In this document: piece after piece, positions 1 to 7,075 of the stretch
How positions within the stretch are numbered: the first letter of the stretch is position 1
Layout of the letters: every line of letters begins with the position of its first letter
Virus record (IMG/VR): IMGVR_UViG_3300043392_000028
Location: 1 to 31,101 of that record
DNA length: 31,101 bases
Source: a virus
Reading direction: 5' to 3' (one strand)
Made by a program: the position numbers and the translations under genes
The notes under the pieces: model-generated
Told to the model about the DNA's origin: nothing
Databases searched by the model: none
What the model saw: only the letters and a program-made list of their open reading frames with translations

Positions 1-127
1 CTGGGCCCGTGAAGTTCTGGCCTCTTACAGTTAGGACTGGTCCTAGCTCACCATTGTCACGGACTTCAATTTGGCGATAGTCTATCGCTCTAGCACTGCG
101 GTCACTGATACCAAAACGCTCTTCAAT
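1..127. repeat. Terminal overlap of a circular contig (left copy)
   Basis: Bases 1-127 are identical to 30975-31101. The repeat lies inside the MuF-like gene, and joining the two copies restores one uninterrupted reading frame. A length of exactly 127 equals a common maximal assembly k-mer, so this is best read as an assembler overlap of a circular (or circularly permuted, or cos-joined) genome and not as a biological direct terminal repeat. Confidence 0.95.
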
Positions 128-790
128 GGCCTCATGTGTTGCCTCTAGGAGCTGGTCATCAATTACCTGGCCTGGGTCTGAGTTGCCATAGATAGGCATT
201 TCCCCACAGTCGCAACCAGGATGGATGGGCATCAAGTCCCCTCTGCGGTAGCGCTGGGTTGATGCTACATAGCACAGAGCACAGTTCTCAGCCCCTGAGA
301 GAGTGCGGAGATAGCCAACAATGCGGTCATTGCCGTTGCGGGCTCTGAGACCCGCTCCACGGCGTGCCAGAGCCATCTCTGTGGTTGCCAGTGAGCGTGC
401 TCTGAAGGCTCCAGCCTCAATCGCCTGGGTCATGGTCTTACCAGCATCAAGAGCAGTGTAAAGATCTACAAAAGGGCGGCGGTAGACCGTTGCGGTGTCT
501 GCTCCATTGCGGAGGGCAGCCGTGCTTAGCTCTTCCTGGGTGATGTTGACAGCGTTGAATGGCTGGCCCTGGTTTCGGGCAATCTCACGGTAATAACCAA
601 GGCTTAGGTTTGTAGCTTGGCGCTTTAGGCCCATCATGCCTTGGCCCACAATCTGGATGTAGCGATCTGCATCTGCATCACGCCAAGAACCAAGGTTTTT
701 GAAGGTGTTGACTGCTAGGGCTGCGGCTGCGGTTATTAGCCGCCCGCTAATGGCGTGATAACTATCGGTTATCTCTTTATTGGTTGCCAA
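1..790 (-). CDS. MuF-like head morphogenesis (minor capsid) protein, N-terminal and central part; continues at the window end
   Basis: This is the 5' part of a gene cut by the contig end. Joined with 30961-30974 across the circle junction it gives 267 codons plus TAA. I chose TTG at 790, preceded at 5 nt by AGGTGA and overlapping the portal end by 14 bp; GTG at 799 is an alternative. Near the C-terminus is the Cys/His pattern of phage Mu F-like proteins: C170-x2-C173, then H190-PG-C193-D-C195. Such proteins bind the portal inside the head and are packaged in a few copies. Its place directly after the portal and before the scaffold is the usual one. A short palindrome, GATAAC-N5-GTTATC at 757-773, lies in its first codons. 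The product class is fairly sure, the exact start is not. Confidence 0.85.
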   Translation of the reverse strand, partial: MATNKEITDSYHAISGRLITAAAALAVNTFKNLGSWRDADADRYIQIVGQGMMGLKRQATNLSLGYYREIARNQGQPFNAVNITQEELSTAALRNGADTATVYRRPFVDLYTALDAGKTMTQAIEAGAFRARSLATTEMALARRGAGLRARNGNDRIVGYLRTLSGAENCALCYVASTQRYRRGDLMPIHPGCDCGEMPIYGNSDPGQVIDDQLLEATHEAIEERFGISDRSARAIDYRQIEVRDNGELGPVLTVRGQNFTGP

Positions 791-2105
791 CTGGTTCACC
801 TGTTAGAGCCTGAGCAAGTAGCTGCTCACCTGCACGCTCTACCTCCATCTGAGCAACCTCAGCTGGTGTGAACTGACCCACTAGAGTCATGCGGCTGCGG
901 AATGGGATGTCTTGGAACTTGGAGTTAGCATCTGCACGCTCTGCAAGAGAGTAGCGCTCCGCTGGCTTCCAAATTGGCTCTAGATCCAGGAGCTGAGCCC
1001 TCTGCTCATCGCCAAGCCACTTGAACATCAATGACATAACTTTGGACCATCCAGAGGTCACCCTGGCAATGCGGTCCTCAGTCTTGAAAACTAGACCCTC
1101 ACGGGCAAGAGCTGCACCCTCAGCACTACCGTTAGCGCCTTCTGGGGTCAGATAGTGCATTGGGGTGCGGGTTACGGCTGCAAAGTCTTGGATGTCTGCA
1201 CGCACGGCCTGAAGGATGCCGTTGATGTCAGCCTGGCCAAGTTCATCAACCTCAGCGCTCTCTGGAATCATCCAGAGGGAGCCAGCTGAGCTCTCAAAAA
1301 TGCCGTTGTAGTCAATCTCATTGCCATCTTGGTCATGGGTTGGGAAATCACCCTTTAGAACCCTTTGCCTGAAGGCCTGAGTGGTTGCAATAACCAAGCG
1401 CTGGAGGATCATGTGGTTGATACGGTCAATGATGTCCAGATAAGGCTCAAATTCACCCTTTTCATCCATGTTGGTGAACTTGACCACTGGCATCTCACCT
1501 AGTGGGTTTGGTCCACCCATCTCAACCTCAAGGGTGTATCCATCAGCATCATAGATTGAAGAGTCAGACAACTTGGAGTAAACCTCAACGCTGTCTGCAT
1601 AGTAGAAGTAAGCAAAGTGCCTGGAGCCCTCTGTGAAAACCTTCACGGCCTCCAAAACGGTGCGGGGATCCGTTGGAGATGTGTAGCAATACATCTGCCG
1701 TGGGTCCTCAATGGTAACTACGGGGTAGCCATCCTCACCAGGGCCGCCAACGATTGCATAGGCAACGCCAAACTTCAGGAATACAGAGTGAAGGTCTGCA
1801 CTGCCCACATCTAGGTTGTTAGCTTTCCACAGTCTGCGGGCAAGCTGGTCCCCGTTTTCATCGCCATCTGCTCCAGTGCGGAACCCTGCAATGTTCATGC
1901 GCTCTCTTACAGCTGCAACTGCAAGCTGAGCCATGTTTAGGCGGGCTTTGCGCTGAAATCTACGGTAAGCCTTGGACTGGCCCTCTGCTCCCTCAGGGAG
2001 TGGGGCATCTCCATCATAGTAACGCTCAAGTAGGTTGAGCCTGGCCTGTTGCTTGGCAAGAGCCTTGATCAGACCCTGTTGCGATGCACTCAACATGGTG
2101 GCCAT
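777..2105 (-). CDS. Portal protein
   Basis: A 442-residue protein of normal size for the SPP1 Gp6-like / actinophage portal family, which forms the dodecameric ring through which DNA enters and leaves the head. It begins with a helical N-terminus containing LLERYYDGDAPLP, typical of portals from Gram-positive phages, followed by a mixed alpha/beta central part and a C-terminal region with the helical segment around SGWSKVMSLMFKWLGD. A good ribosome site (AGGAGACAAATG) precedes the ATG at 2105. It starts 7 bp after the large terminase stop and its end overlaps the MuF-like gene. The order terminase-portal-MuF-scaffold-capsid supports the call strongly. No truncation is seen. Confidence 0.93.
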   Translation of the reverse strand: MATMLSASQQGLIKALAKQQARLNLLERYYDGDAPLPEGAEGQSKAYRRFQRKARLNMAQLAVAAVRERMNIAGFRTGADGDENGDQLARRLWKANNLDVGSADLHSVFLKFGVAYAIVGGPGEDGYPVVTIEDPRQMYCYTSPTDPRTVLEAVKVFTEGSRHFAYFYYADSVEVYSKLSDSSIYDADGYTLEVEMGGPNPLGEMPVVKFTNMDEKGEFEPYLDIIDRINHMILQRLVIATTQAFRQRVLKGDFPTHDQDGNEIDYNGIFESSAGSLWMIPESAEVDELGQADINGILQAVRADIQDFAAVTRTPMHYLTPEGANGSAEGAALAREGLVFKTEDRIARVTSGWSKVMSLMFKWLGDEQRAQLLDLEPIWKPAERYSLAERADANSKFQDIPFRSRMTLVGQFTPAEVAQMEVERAGEQLLAQALTGEPVGNQ

Positions 2106-2112
2106 TTGTCTC

Positions 2113-3798
2113 CTAACGGATGCGGCGGGGGATAAAGGTGGACTTGGTGGCCTCTCCCTTTGAGAGTGCTACCAATCTAGCCTGAAAAGCTAGAACTGCC
2201 GCAACGGCGGCATCAATTTTGTTTTTGCTATCTGGATGCTCTTTGGCAATTGTAAGACCTGAGCGCCCCAATCGCCTCCTGGCGTTGAGGACATGGCGAG
2301 TCATCGCCAAATCTCCAGAGTGAGTTAGTTCTTTGTCTATCACAGCGTTAGCGAACTGCTCTAGGGCTCTAACCACTAGATAGGAGCGGTTTCCAGTCAT
2401 CCACCATTCAATTGGGTGAGCCTGGGAGCTCTTTACTTTGTAGTTGCGGCCAAAATCGCTCTCCCATTGAGCAATGTAGCTCTCCCACTTGGCGGGGTCT
2501 GCGAACATGCCAATGACCTTATAGGTCTCATGAGCTTTTCTGACCTCATAGTCCACTTCAGTGGTTGGGACTTCCCAATCCTCACCCGATGGCCCATCTG
2601 GCTGCTCCCAGACTTTGATCTCAAAGAGGTAGCCATCTGAGACCCTGCATCCAATCAGAGCAGTGGCATCTGTAACGCCTCTGGAGCGTTTGCGTGAACC
2701 ATCAAAGCCCAGGGTGATTTCAGTGCCTCTAGTGACCTCCTGCGGTTTCTGGCAAGCGGTCCACTCAGGCGCTGAGAGCCAAGCATCTTTGGAAGAGGTT
2801 GGCTGGTTGAAGTAATAACGCCTTGAATCATGTGGGTCATTGCGTGGGTCATAGATCTCATTGATTATGCGGTCTATGTCCATCACATCGGCAAAGGGGC
2901 CATAAGCCTCACGCAATCCTGCACGGACTGCATCCTCATCGGTGAGGTCAATGTCTGGGTCTGCCTCACGGTGGTCAAAGAGGAGGCGTTGGCGCTTGGT
3001 CTTGCCCTCTTTGATTGCCTTGGCCAGCTCATGGGTTTCCTCAGCCACGGACTTCTCACCTGGGAGATACATTGTTGATGTTTCCAGTGACCACGGCTCT
3101 GCCGCTTTGCGCTTGGCTAGGTTTCGCCTGGTTGTCTGATACATCCTCTTGAGCTCATTTGAGGTGTAAAGGTGTGTTTCATCAAAGACAACAAAGGACT
3201 CTTTACCACCATCTTTTGAGCTGGATGAAGCGGTGGATGGGATGATCTCTCCTCCACCTGGGAGGAAAACTCTAGTTAGTCCAGCGGCATCTCTGGGGAG
3301 ACCCTCACCTAGAGGGCCTTCAGTCAGATTGAAGTGGATGTTGTCATAAGTGTTGCCAGCCTGGCCCTCTTCGGTTGCTAGGCATCGGATAACTGGGGCG
3401 ATGACCTCAGTGCCAACTGGCTCACCTGGTTGATACTGGTAAGTGAAGCCATTGCGCTCATAGACATCCGTGCCATCACTTATGTGAGAGAACCTAGCGG
3501 GTCCCATCGCCTCAAAGAGAGCAATGAACCCAGCCAGCTCTGACTTTGCACGGCCTTTGGCACGGGAAATGAACGCTGAGTCATACAGTCTGCGGCCAGT
3601 GTCCTCTAGCGCATAGACATCCACAATAAAGCCAGCAAATTCATCATCCAGCTTGACTTCAGTGCCCTGCACATCGCCTGGGCCGTGAACACAGAAGGTC
3701 TCAATCCACCAGATAGCCATCCAGCCCAGTGACAAAGTGCGGTCATGGACTTCAGCTCTTACCAGGTCACGCATCCAAGAGCCTGGAGCGGCGGTCAT
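2113..3798 (-). CDS. terL: Terminase large subunit (packaging ATPase/nuclease)
   Basis: A 561-residue protein, a usual length for actinophage large terminases. The ATPase domain carries a degenerate Walker A-like loop at about residues 78-87 (SRAKGRAKSE), as in many phage terminases, and a clear Walker B, FVVFDETH, at 202-209. The RNase H-like nuclease domain begins at LGFDGS near 373 (first metal-binding Asp at about 375), continues with FADPAKW in the middle and ends with DSKNKIDAAVA, which carries the last Asp. It pumps DNA into the prohead through the portal and cuts the concatemer. The ATG at 3798 overlaps the small subunit gene by 32 bp, suggesting coupled translation. Confidence 0.96.
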   Translation of the reverse strand: MTAAPGSWMRDLVRAEVHDRTLSLGWMAIWWIETFCVHGPGDVQGTEVKLDDEFAGFIVDVYALEDTGRRLYDSAFISRAKGRAKSELAGFIALFEAMGPARFSHISDGTDVYERNGFTYQYQPGEPVGTEVIAPVIRCLATEEGQAGNTYDNIHFNLTEGPLGEGLPRDAAGLTRVFLPGGGEIIPSTASSSSKDGGKESFVVFDETHLYTSNELKRMYQTTRRNLAKRKAAEPWSLETSTMYLPGEKSVAEETHELAKAIKEGKTKRQRLLFDHREADPDIDLTDEDAVRAGLREAYGPFADVMDIDRIINEIYDPRNDPHDSRRYYFNQPTSSKDAWLSAPEWTACQKPQEVTRGTEITLGFDGSRKRSRGVTDATALIGCRVSDGYLFEIKVWEQPDGPSGEDWEVPTTEVDYEVRKAHETYKVIGMFADPAKWESYIAQWESDFGRNYKVKSSQAHPIEWWMTGNRSYLVVRALEQFANAVIDKELTHSGDLAMTRHVLNARRRLGRSGLTIAKEHPDSKNKIDAAVAAVLAFQARLVALSKGEATKSTFIPRRIR

Positions 3799-4222
3799 CC
3801 AGTTGAGCTACTGGGGCAGCGACAACCTCAAGGATCTGCGGCTCAATGTAGCGGATTTTCAAATCTCTACGAGCCTCAACGGTTGTGCCCATAATCTTTT
3901 CACGCTGCCTGAGCTCTGCCATAGCGGTAACGCTACCGTGAGCAGCTGAGGCGTGCACCATTGCGGTGTCTAAACAGAATTGCCAATCAGAGGGTTGCCA
4001 TAGCACACAGTGAGGCATCTTGGTAATTGCCTCATACCAGTTGCGGGTGCGGGTCTCAATCGGGACCTCCTGGATCTCACCCTTTGGGTTGATGTAGGTC
4101 CTTGAGAGTGGGAGCTCTGGAACTGGCCCTGAATAGGGGACATTTTCGACTTCAATCCAATCAATCTTGGATGGAGTGCGGTTCACAGACCTCTCAGCTG
4201 GTTTTCTGCCTGGGAGCGACAT
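3767..4222 (-). CDS. terS: Terminase small subunit
   Basis: A 151-residue protein directly upstream of and overlapping the large terminase. It starts with a proline-rich basic N-terminus (MSLPGRKPAER) and has the central sequence PHCVLWQPSDWQFCLDTA, followed by a helical segment with ELRQREKIMGTT. This layout is typical of actinophage small terminases, where the conserved W..SDW segment precedes a helical oligomerisation part. It would recognise the packaging site and load the large subunit on phage DNA. The ribosome site ATGAGGAAACC precedes the ATG. The call rests on pattern and position together, since small terminases diverge quickly. Confidence 0.85.
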   Translation of the reverse strand: MSLPGRKPAERSVNRTPSKIDWIEVENVPYSGPVPELPLSRTYINPKGEIQEVPIETRTRNWYEAITKMPHCVLWQPSDWQFCLDTAMVHASAAHGSVTAMAELRQREKIMGTTVEARRDLKIRYIEPQILEVVAAPVAQLDDRRSRLLDA

Positions 4223-4255
4223 GGTTTCCTCATTTCGAGTAAGTCTCTAGCTGTT

Positions 4256-4816
4256 TCAGCCGTTGACTAGCGTGTCAATTGGTAATTCTGTAAGCGGGGC
4301 CCTGGTTAGAGCCCTGCCAGTCATTGTGATGTATCTGCCAGAAGGGTAGATCTCTACGCTTAGCCCGTTTCGGGTGAAGCGCTTGCCTGAGTCCATCTTG
4401 GCATAGCCCCAGACATGAAGCCCGTGGCCACTTGGTGAAATCTCTGAGTAGGTCTCTGGGAGCGAGTGTAGGAGGCGCTGGGCTTCATCGCTCAGTTTGC
4501 CATCCTCAACGCAATGGTCTAGGTCTATGCAGACAATGCCATCACCGTTGAGGACAAACCCCAGGCCATCTCCAAACCGTGAAGTCTTGGCTGCCTGGTA
4601 AGTGCTCCAGTGAGCTGGGTTAGTAACGCTCAGCCAAAAGCCCTCTGGGTGCAGTGGGCGCTTAGCTTTATGTCTGACCCAACGGGGTAGAGCCATGAGC
4701 TCTGGAGGAAAAACATTTTTGCGGTGAGAGGCAACTCTGCACCTGGTTGAGCAAAAGCGTGGTTTACGGCCACGGGCTCCAGCCACGCATGGGGAGGAGC
4801 AGATCTCGCATAACAT
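4256..4816 (-). CDS. Stand-alone primase-polymerase (AEP/prim-pol) domain protein with N-terminal zinc finger
   Basis: A 186-residue protein. Residues 1-32 have a zinc-finger-like arrangement (C3, C6, C10, C22, C26, then H31), similar to fingers in actinophage proteins. The rest matches the bifunctional DNA primase/polymerase N-terminal family of archaeo-eukaryotic primases: FGDGLGFVL, then IDLDHC at 97-102 (the metal-binding D-x-D), SGHGLHVWG at 129-137 (the conserved sG.H motif), and VEIYPSGRYITMTG at 154-167. No helicase or C-terminal domain follows, so this is a minimal form. It is the first gene of the late operon, 34 bp upstream of the small terminase, and its ATG sits 6 nt after a consensus-like -10 box, so its mRNA may be leaderless. 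Whether it makes primers or acts in packaging or end processing cannot be told from sequence. Confidence 0.8.
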   Translation of the reverse strand: MLCEICSSPCVAGARGRKPRFCSTRCRVASHRKNVFPPELMALPRWVRHKAKRPLHPEGFWLSVTNPAHWSTYQAAKTSRFGDGLGFVLNGDGIVCIDLDHCVEDGKLSDEAQRLLHSLPETYSEISPSGHGLHVWGYAKMDSGKRFTRNGLSVEIYPSGRYITMTGRALTRAPLTELPIDTLVNG

Positions 4817-4822
4817 GCCTAA

Positions 4823-4851
4823 ATTCTAGCCTGTAACGATAAACCAGGCAA
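4823..4851 (-). promoter_or_regulatory. Probable late-operon promoter producing a leaderless mRNA
   Basis: Read on the minus strand, TTGCCT (4851-4846) and TAGAAT (4828-4823) are separated by exactly 17 bp and resemble the -35 and -10 boxes of vegetative sigma factors. Only 6 nt (TTAGGC) separate the -10 box from the ATG of the prim-pol gene, so transcription would start at or near the A of ATG. Leaderless mRNAs are common in actinobacteria. This is the only good promoter upstream of the terminase-capsid block. Confidence 0.6.
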
Positions 4852-4888
4852 GCATTTGCGGAGGCTATTTCAGCCCTTTGCCCTGTAT

Positions 4889-4903
4889 CTAAAAGGCTTT
4901 TAG
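4889..4903. promoter_or_regulatory. 15-bp palindrome upstream of the late promoter
   Basis: CTAAAAG-G-CTTTTAG is a perfect 7+1+7 palindrome centred about 45 bp upstream of the -35 box of the putative late promoter. It lies in non-coding DNA, so codon constraints do not explain it. It could be an operator or activator site for a late-gene regulator, or a terminase recognition element. A second, shorter palindrome (CCTGA-TC-TCAGG) lies at 4915-4926. Confidence 0.4.
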
Positions 4904-5158
4904 GGTAGGTGGCCCCTGATCTCAGGCGTGAGGCATCACCTGCGGGCGCTCAGCCCTGGAACCCCGAATGGCTGGCAAATCATACGCACAGCGAGCCACA
5001 GCACCTCTCCGCCTTTCTGTGACCCCTGGGGGAGGGGTGGTCCCCCCTGGGTTGAGCCAAACTGGCTACCGTTGGGGTGGGCATAGGAGGGATACCTGGG
5101 CGTTACTTAAGTTTGACCGCATAACCTTTAGTAACGGGCTGGGTAACTTAGGGATGGG

Positions 5159-5479
5159 CTACATCAAGCCTGGGTGTCGCTCCCTTGGATGGCGCTCAGT
5201 CCTTGGCTTGCGTGCCTCTGCCGCCTCCCGTGCAGTCTTTTGCTTATGATGCCAGTCACAAAGTAGTTGCAGATTGCTAGGGTCATCACTCCCACCCTTA
5301 GCAACATTGATGATGTGGTCAACATCTTTGCCTTTGTAGGTGCAGCGCTCTCCCTGATCACTAAGCAAGTCTGGCTCTGAGATGTGTTCACACATTCCTC
5401 CTGCTCTTTGCCAAACTAAGGCTTTGAGCTGTGGCCAGTTGATTGGGTCTTTTCTTCTGCGTGAGGTTTCCCAGGGCAT
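5159..5479 (-). CDS. HNH endonuclease next to the terminase region
   Basis: A 106-residue protein with a classical HNH motif: C30 in GGMCEH, C46 in GERCTYKG, then VDHIINVAKGGSDDPSNLQLLCDWHHKQK, containing the catalytic DH, the structural N of SNLQLLC and the final HH. HNH proteins beside terminase genes take part in DNA packaging cleavage in several phage families, so a role at cos is likely. The basic Arg/Lys-rich tails fit DNA binding. The ATG at 5479 has no good ribosome site (C-rich DNA precedes it), so the start is less certain than the function. Confidence 0.88.
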   Translation of the reverse strand: MPWETSRRRKDPINWPQLKALVWQRAGGMCEHISEPDLLSDQGERCTYKGKDVDHIINVAKGGSDDPSNLQLLCDWHHKQKTAREAAEARKPRTERHPRERHPGLM

Positions 5480-5643
5480 AGGGGGGAGGGTCCTTTGATT
5501 ATTCAGTTATGGGATGCGGGCAGGGGGGGTATCAAATAGGTAGGCCCAACGCCATGTTTCATGTGTGGGCCAGTGAACTGGCTGGGAGTTGAACCCAGGG
5601 AGAGTAAACCAAGAAACTCTCAGACCGCTCAGTCCCACCGAAA
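5480..5643 (-). other. Intergenic stretch with several RNA hairpins, one tRNA T-arm-like
   Basis: Between the metallophosphoesterase stop and the HNH gene the minus strand can form a series of hairpins: GAGAGT-N10-ACTCTC, CTGGG-TTCAACT-CCCAG and GCCAG-TTCA-CTGGC. The second has the exact loop pattern TTCRANY of a tRNA T-arm, and upstream ACTGAGCGGTCTGAGAG looks like a class II D-arm. I could not fold a full cloverleaf: the acceptor arms do not pair properly and there is no 7-nt anticodon loop. It may be a decayed tRNA, a tRNA-like element or unrelated structure. G-runs at 5482-5490 and 5522-5528 flank it. Confidence 0.4.
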
Positions 5644-6795
5644 TCAGAGCACCGTAACAGTGCCCTGGAAATCTTTATCTTTTTCCAGCGTGAAGGTGAC
5701 CAACCCTGTGGTTGAGTCCTCACCTGAGTTGAGGCGATACCAATCCGAACCGTTGTCCAGAGTCTTAGCCTGGACCCAGTAGCGGCTGGATTGCCGTGGG
5801 GTCACGCCTAACTCCTGCACCCTTAGGTGATGGAAGTGTCCAGAGGCATAGACCGTGGCGTTATTGGTTGGGGCATTACCGAACATCTGCCCCTTGATCC
5901 ACTGAGGCACGGCCTCTGGTCTGGCTGCCTGGTGTCCGTGGAAGAGTCCCAGGATGTGGAACCCATCATCAAAGACATCAAAGGCCAGTGATTCATCATG
6001 TGGCTGGGGCTCAAAGAACCTGATAGGCAGACCAACCTCTTTGCTGAGTCTGGCTAAGGTTCGCCCGATGTGGACTCCCCAGTCATCTGTGGCTTTGCCT
6101 ACTTGCTGTTTGCTAACCCGCCATTGGCAATGGTTAGACCCAACGGTCAGATAGGCGATGTCATCACACACTGAGCTCAGCCCCTTGAGCGCCTCCCAGG
6201 TTAGGGTTGCGGCCAGATCAACTTGCTGCATAATGCTGAGCGAGTTGCTTTGGAGCTGGGCTAGTGATGCGGCGTTTTCAAAGCCCTCTACTATGTCACC
6301 CACATCACAGAAGATGATGCGAGATGGTTTGAGTGCCTTGGCGTGGCTTATGAGGCTGTTTGTTGTTGCCGTAACTCTGGCGATTAGTTCCTCTGTGCCA
6401 CCCCTTGAAGCGGTCTTACCCACTTGCAGATCAGACCACAGGACTACTAGAGCCTTATCTGTTTTCTGTTTCTGCGTGAGCTTTGGGGCCTTGGTTTTGG
6501 CTTGCTTGAATAGAAGGGGCAAGTCAACCCTCTCACCTGTTACCAGGCGAAATCTAAAGCGGAAACTGGAGCGCCAAGAGCCATCGTAAACCTGCCACCT
6601 GGAGATCCTGGGGTTGTCTACAATCTCAATTTCATCAAGGTTGAATCCAGCCTCAGCCAGATACTGCTTGAAATCTGCTCCATCTGTAAGCCCTGGGGTC
6701 TGTGCAGTTCCCTCAAAGCCATCAAACTCAATGCCTGGCTTCACTCCTGTGGGGAGGTCAATCCTTGGGGCTGGGTTCGTGAGGTTCTCTAGCAT
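5644..6795 (-). CDS. Calcineurin-like metallophosphoesterase
   Basis: A 383-residue protein. The metal-binding blocks of the superfamily appear in order: SDLQVGK at 121-127 (Gln replaces the usual His of D-x-H), GDIVEG at 166-171, GSNHCQWR at 219-226 (the GNHD-like block), HGH at 286-288 and GHFHH at 319-323. The first 110 residues are a separate N-terminal part without recognisable motif. Actinophages often encode such proteins near DNA-metabolism genes, and a nuclease or phosphodiesterase role is likely. The ATG at 6795 follows the previous stop by 1 bp and has a good ribosome site (AAGGGG, 4-nt spacer), so the longer frame from 6852 is unlikely. Confidence 0.85.
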   Translation of the reverse strand: MLENLTNPAPRIDLPTGVKPGIEFDGFEGTAQTPGLTDGADFKQYLAEAGFNLDEIEIVDNPRISRWQVYDGSWRSSFRFRFRLVTGERVDLPLLFKQAKTKAPKLTQKQKTDKALVVLWSDLQVGKTASRGGTEELIARVTATTNSLISHAKALKPSRIIFCDVGDIVEGFENAASLAQLQSNSLSIMQQVDLAATLTWEALKGLSSVCDDIAYLTVGSNHCQWRVSKQQVGKATDDWGVHIGRTLARLSKEVGLPIRFFEPQPHDESLAFDVFDDGFHILGLFHGHQAARPEAVPQWIKGQMFGNAPTNNATVYASGHFHHLRVQELGVTPRQSSRYWVQAKTLDNGSDWYRLNSGEDSTTGLVTFTLEKDKDFQGTVTVL

Positions 6796-6796
6796 G

Positions 6797-7021
6797 TTAC
6801 CCCTTGAAGCAAGCGCAAGTTTTTGCACGGTGATTACCCAATGGGGTCTCACTCACCTGCAAACCACGCTCACCTAGAGCTCTGGAGAGGGCCTTGATGG
6901 GCCACTCTGGGCTGGCAATGGCATCTTCTAAGATGCGCTTATCTTCAGGGCTTAGATTGGCTGAGATTTCGGAGACTTTGCAGCTCCTAAAACGCCCTGG
7001 TGGGACCAGATTCTCTAACAT
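6797..7021 (-). CDS. Small helix-turn-helix DNA-binding protein (actinophage type)
   Basis: A 74-residue protein with the core CKVSEISANLSPEDKRILEDAIASPEWPIKALSRALGERG, followed by GNHRAKTCAC. The segment with W-x2-KALSRAL-x-RG reads as a helix-turn-helix, and the flanking Cys residues (CKV near the start, CAC near the end) occur in small regulators common in actinobacteriophages. It is transcribed together with the metallophosphoesterase (1-bp gap). A palindrome (ATACAT-TG-ATGTAT) lies just upstream. It may be a transcription regulator or a packaging-associated DNA-binding protein; I do not know its target. Confidence 0.65.
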   Translation of the reverse strand: MLENLVPPGRFRSCKVSEISANLSPEDKRILEDAIASPEWPIKALSRALGERGLQVSETPLGNHRAKTCACFKG

Positions 7022-7046
7022 GGCCTAGTTCTCGCCTCCGCTAAGG

Positions 7047-7069
7047 ATACATTGATGTATTGCAACTTA
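7047..7069. promoter_or_regulatory. Inverted repeat plus element shared with the promoter at 9956-9985
   Basis: In the 54-bp gap between two DNA-binding protein genes, ATACAT-TG-ATGTAT (7047-7060) is a perfect inverted repeat, followed directly by TGCAACTTA (7061-7069). The same 9-mer lies at 9981-9989 at the -35 box of the second early promoter. This suggests a common operator. Confidence 0.45.
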
Positions 7070-7075
7070 GGAAAC

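Larger units (their letters stand above)
4817..5158. other. Non-coding region between HNH and prim-pol/terminase genes; candidate packaging (cos) region
   Basis: This 342-bp stretch has no convincing gene on either strand. It holds the late promoter, two palindromes and a very GC-rich segment in which GGGGGA (5028-5033) and TCCCCC (5041-5046) can pair and CCCC-T-GGGG overlaps the left arm. GTAAC/GTTAC recurs at 5102-5106, 5131-5135 and 5143-5147, with GTTACT and AGTAAC forming an inverted pair. In many actinophages the cos site lies in just this place, beside an HNH gene and upstream of the small terminase. That assignment is inference: the overhang cannot be read from a joined sequence. Confidence 0.45.

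Noticed and set aside
1-127. Biological direct terminal repeat of the phage
   Set aside because: It lies inside the coding region of a late structural gene, has exactly the length of a common k-mer, and the terminase region that would define ends is 4-5 kb away.
757-773. Inverted repeat GATAAC-N5-GTTATC as operator
   Set aside because: It lies in the first codons of the MuF-like gene within the late operon, with no promoter or gap; six-base arms can arise by chance in 31 kb.
4968-5249. Plus-strand 93-codon frame in the non-coding region before the terminase
   Set aside because: No ribosome site, runs antisense into the HNH gene end, and composition shows no protein-like pattern.
5560-5640. 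Functional tRNA gene on the minus strand
   Set aside because: A T-arm and a D-arm-like segment exist, but neither CCAGTTC nor any nearby segment has a proper 5' acceptor partner and there is no 5-bp/7-nt anticodon arm. Kept only as tRNA-like structure.
6158-6589. Plus-strand open frame of 143 codons opposite the metallophosphoesterase
   Set aside because: The minus-strand frame has clear conserved metal-binding motifs; the plus frame is low-complexity without signal and would be isolated from any operon.
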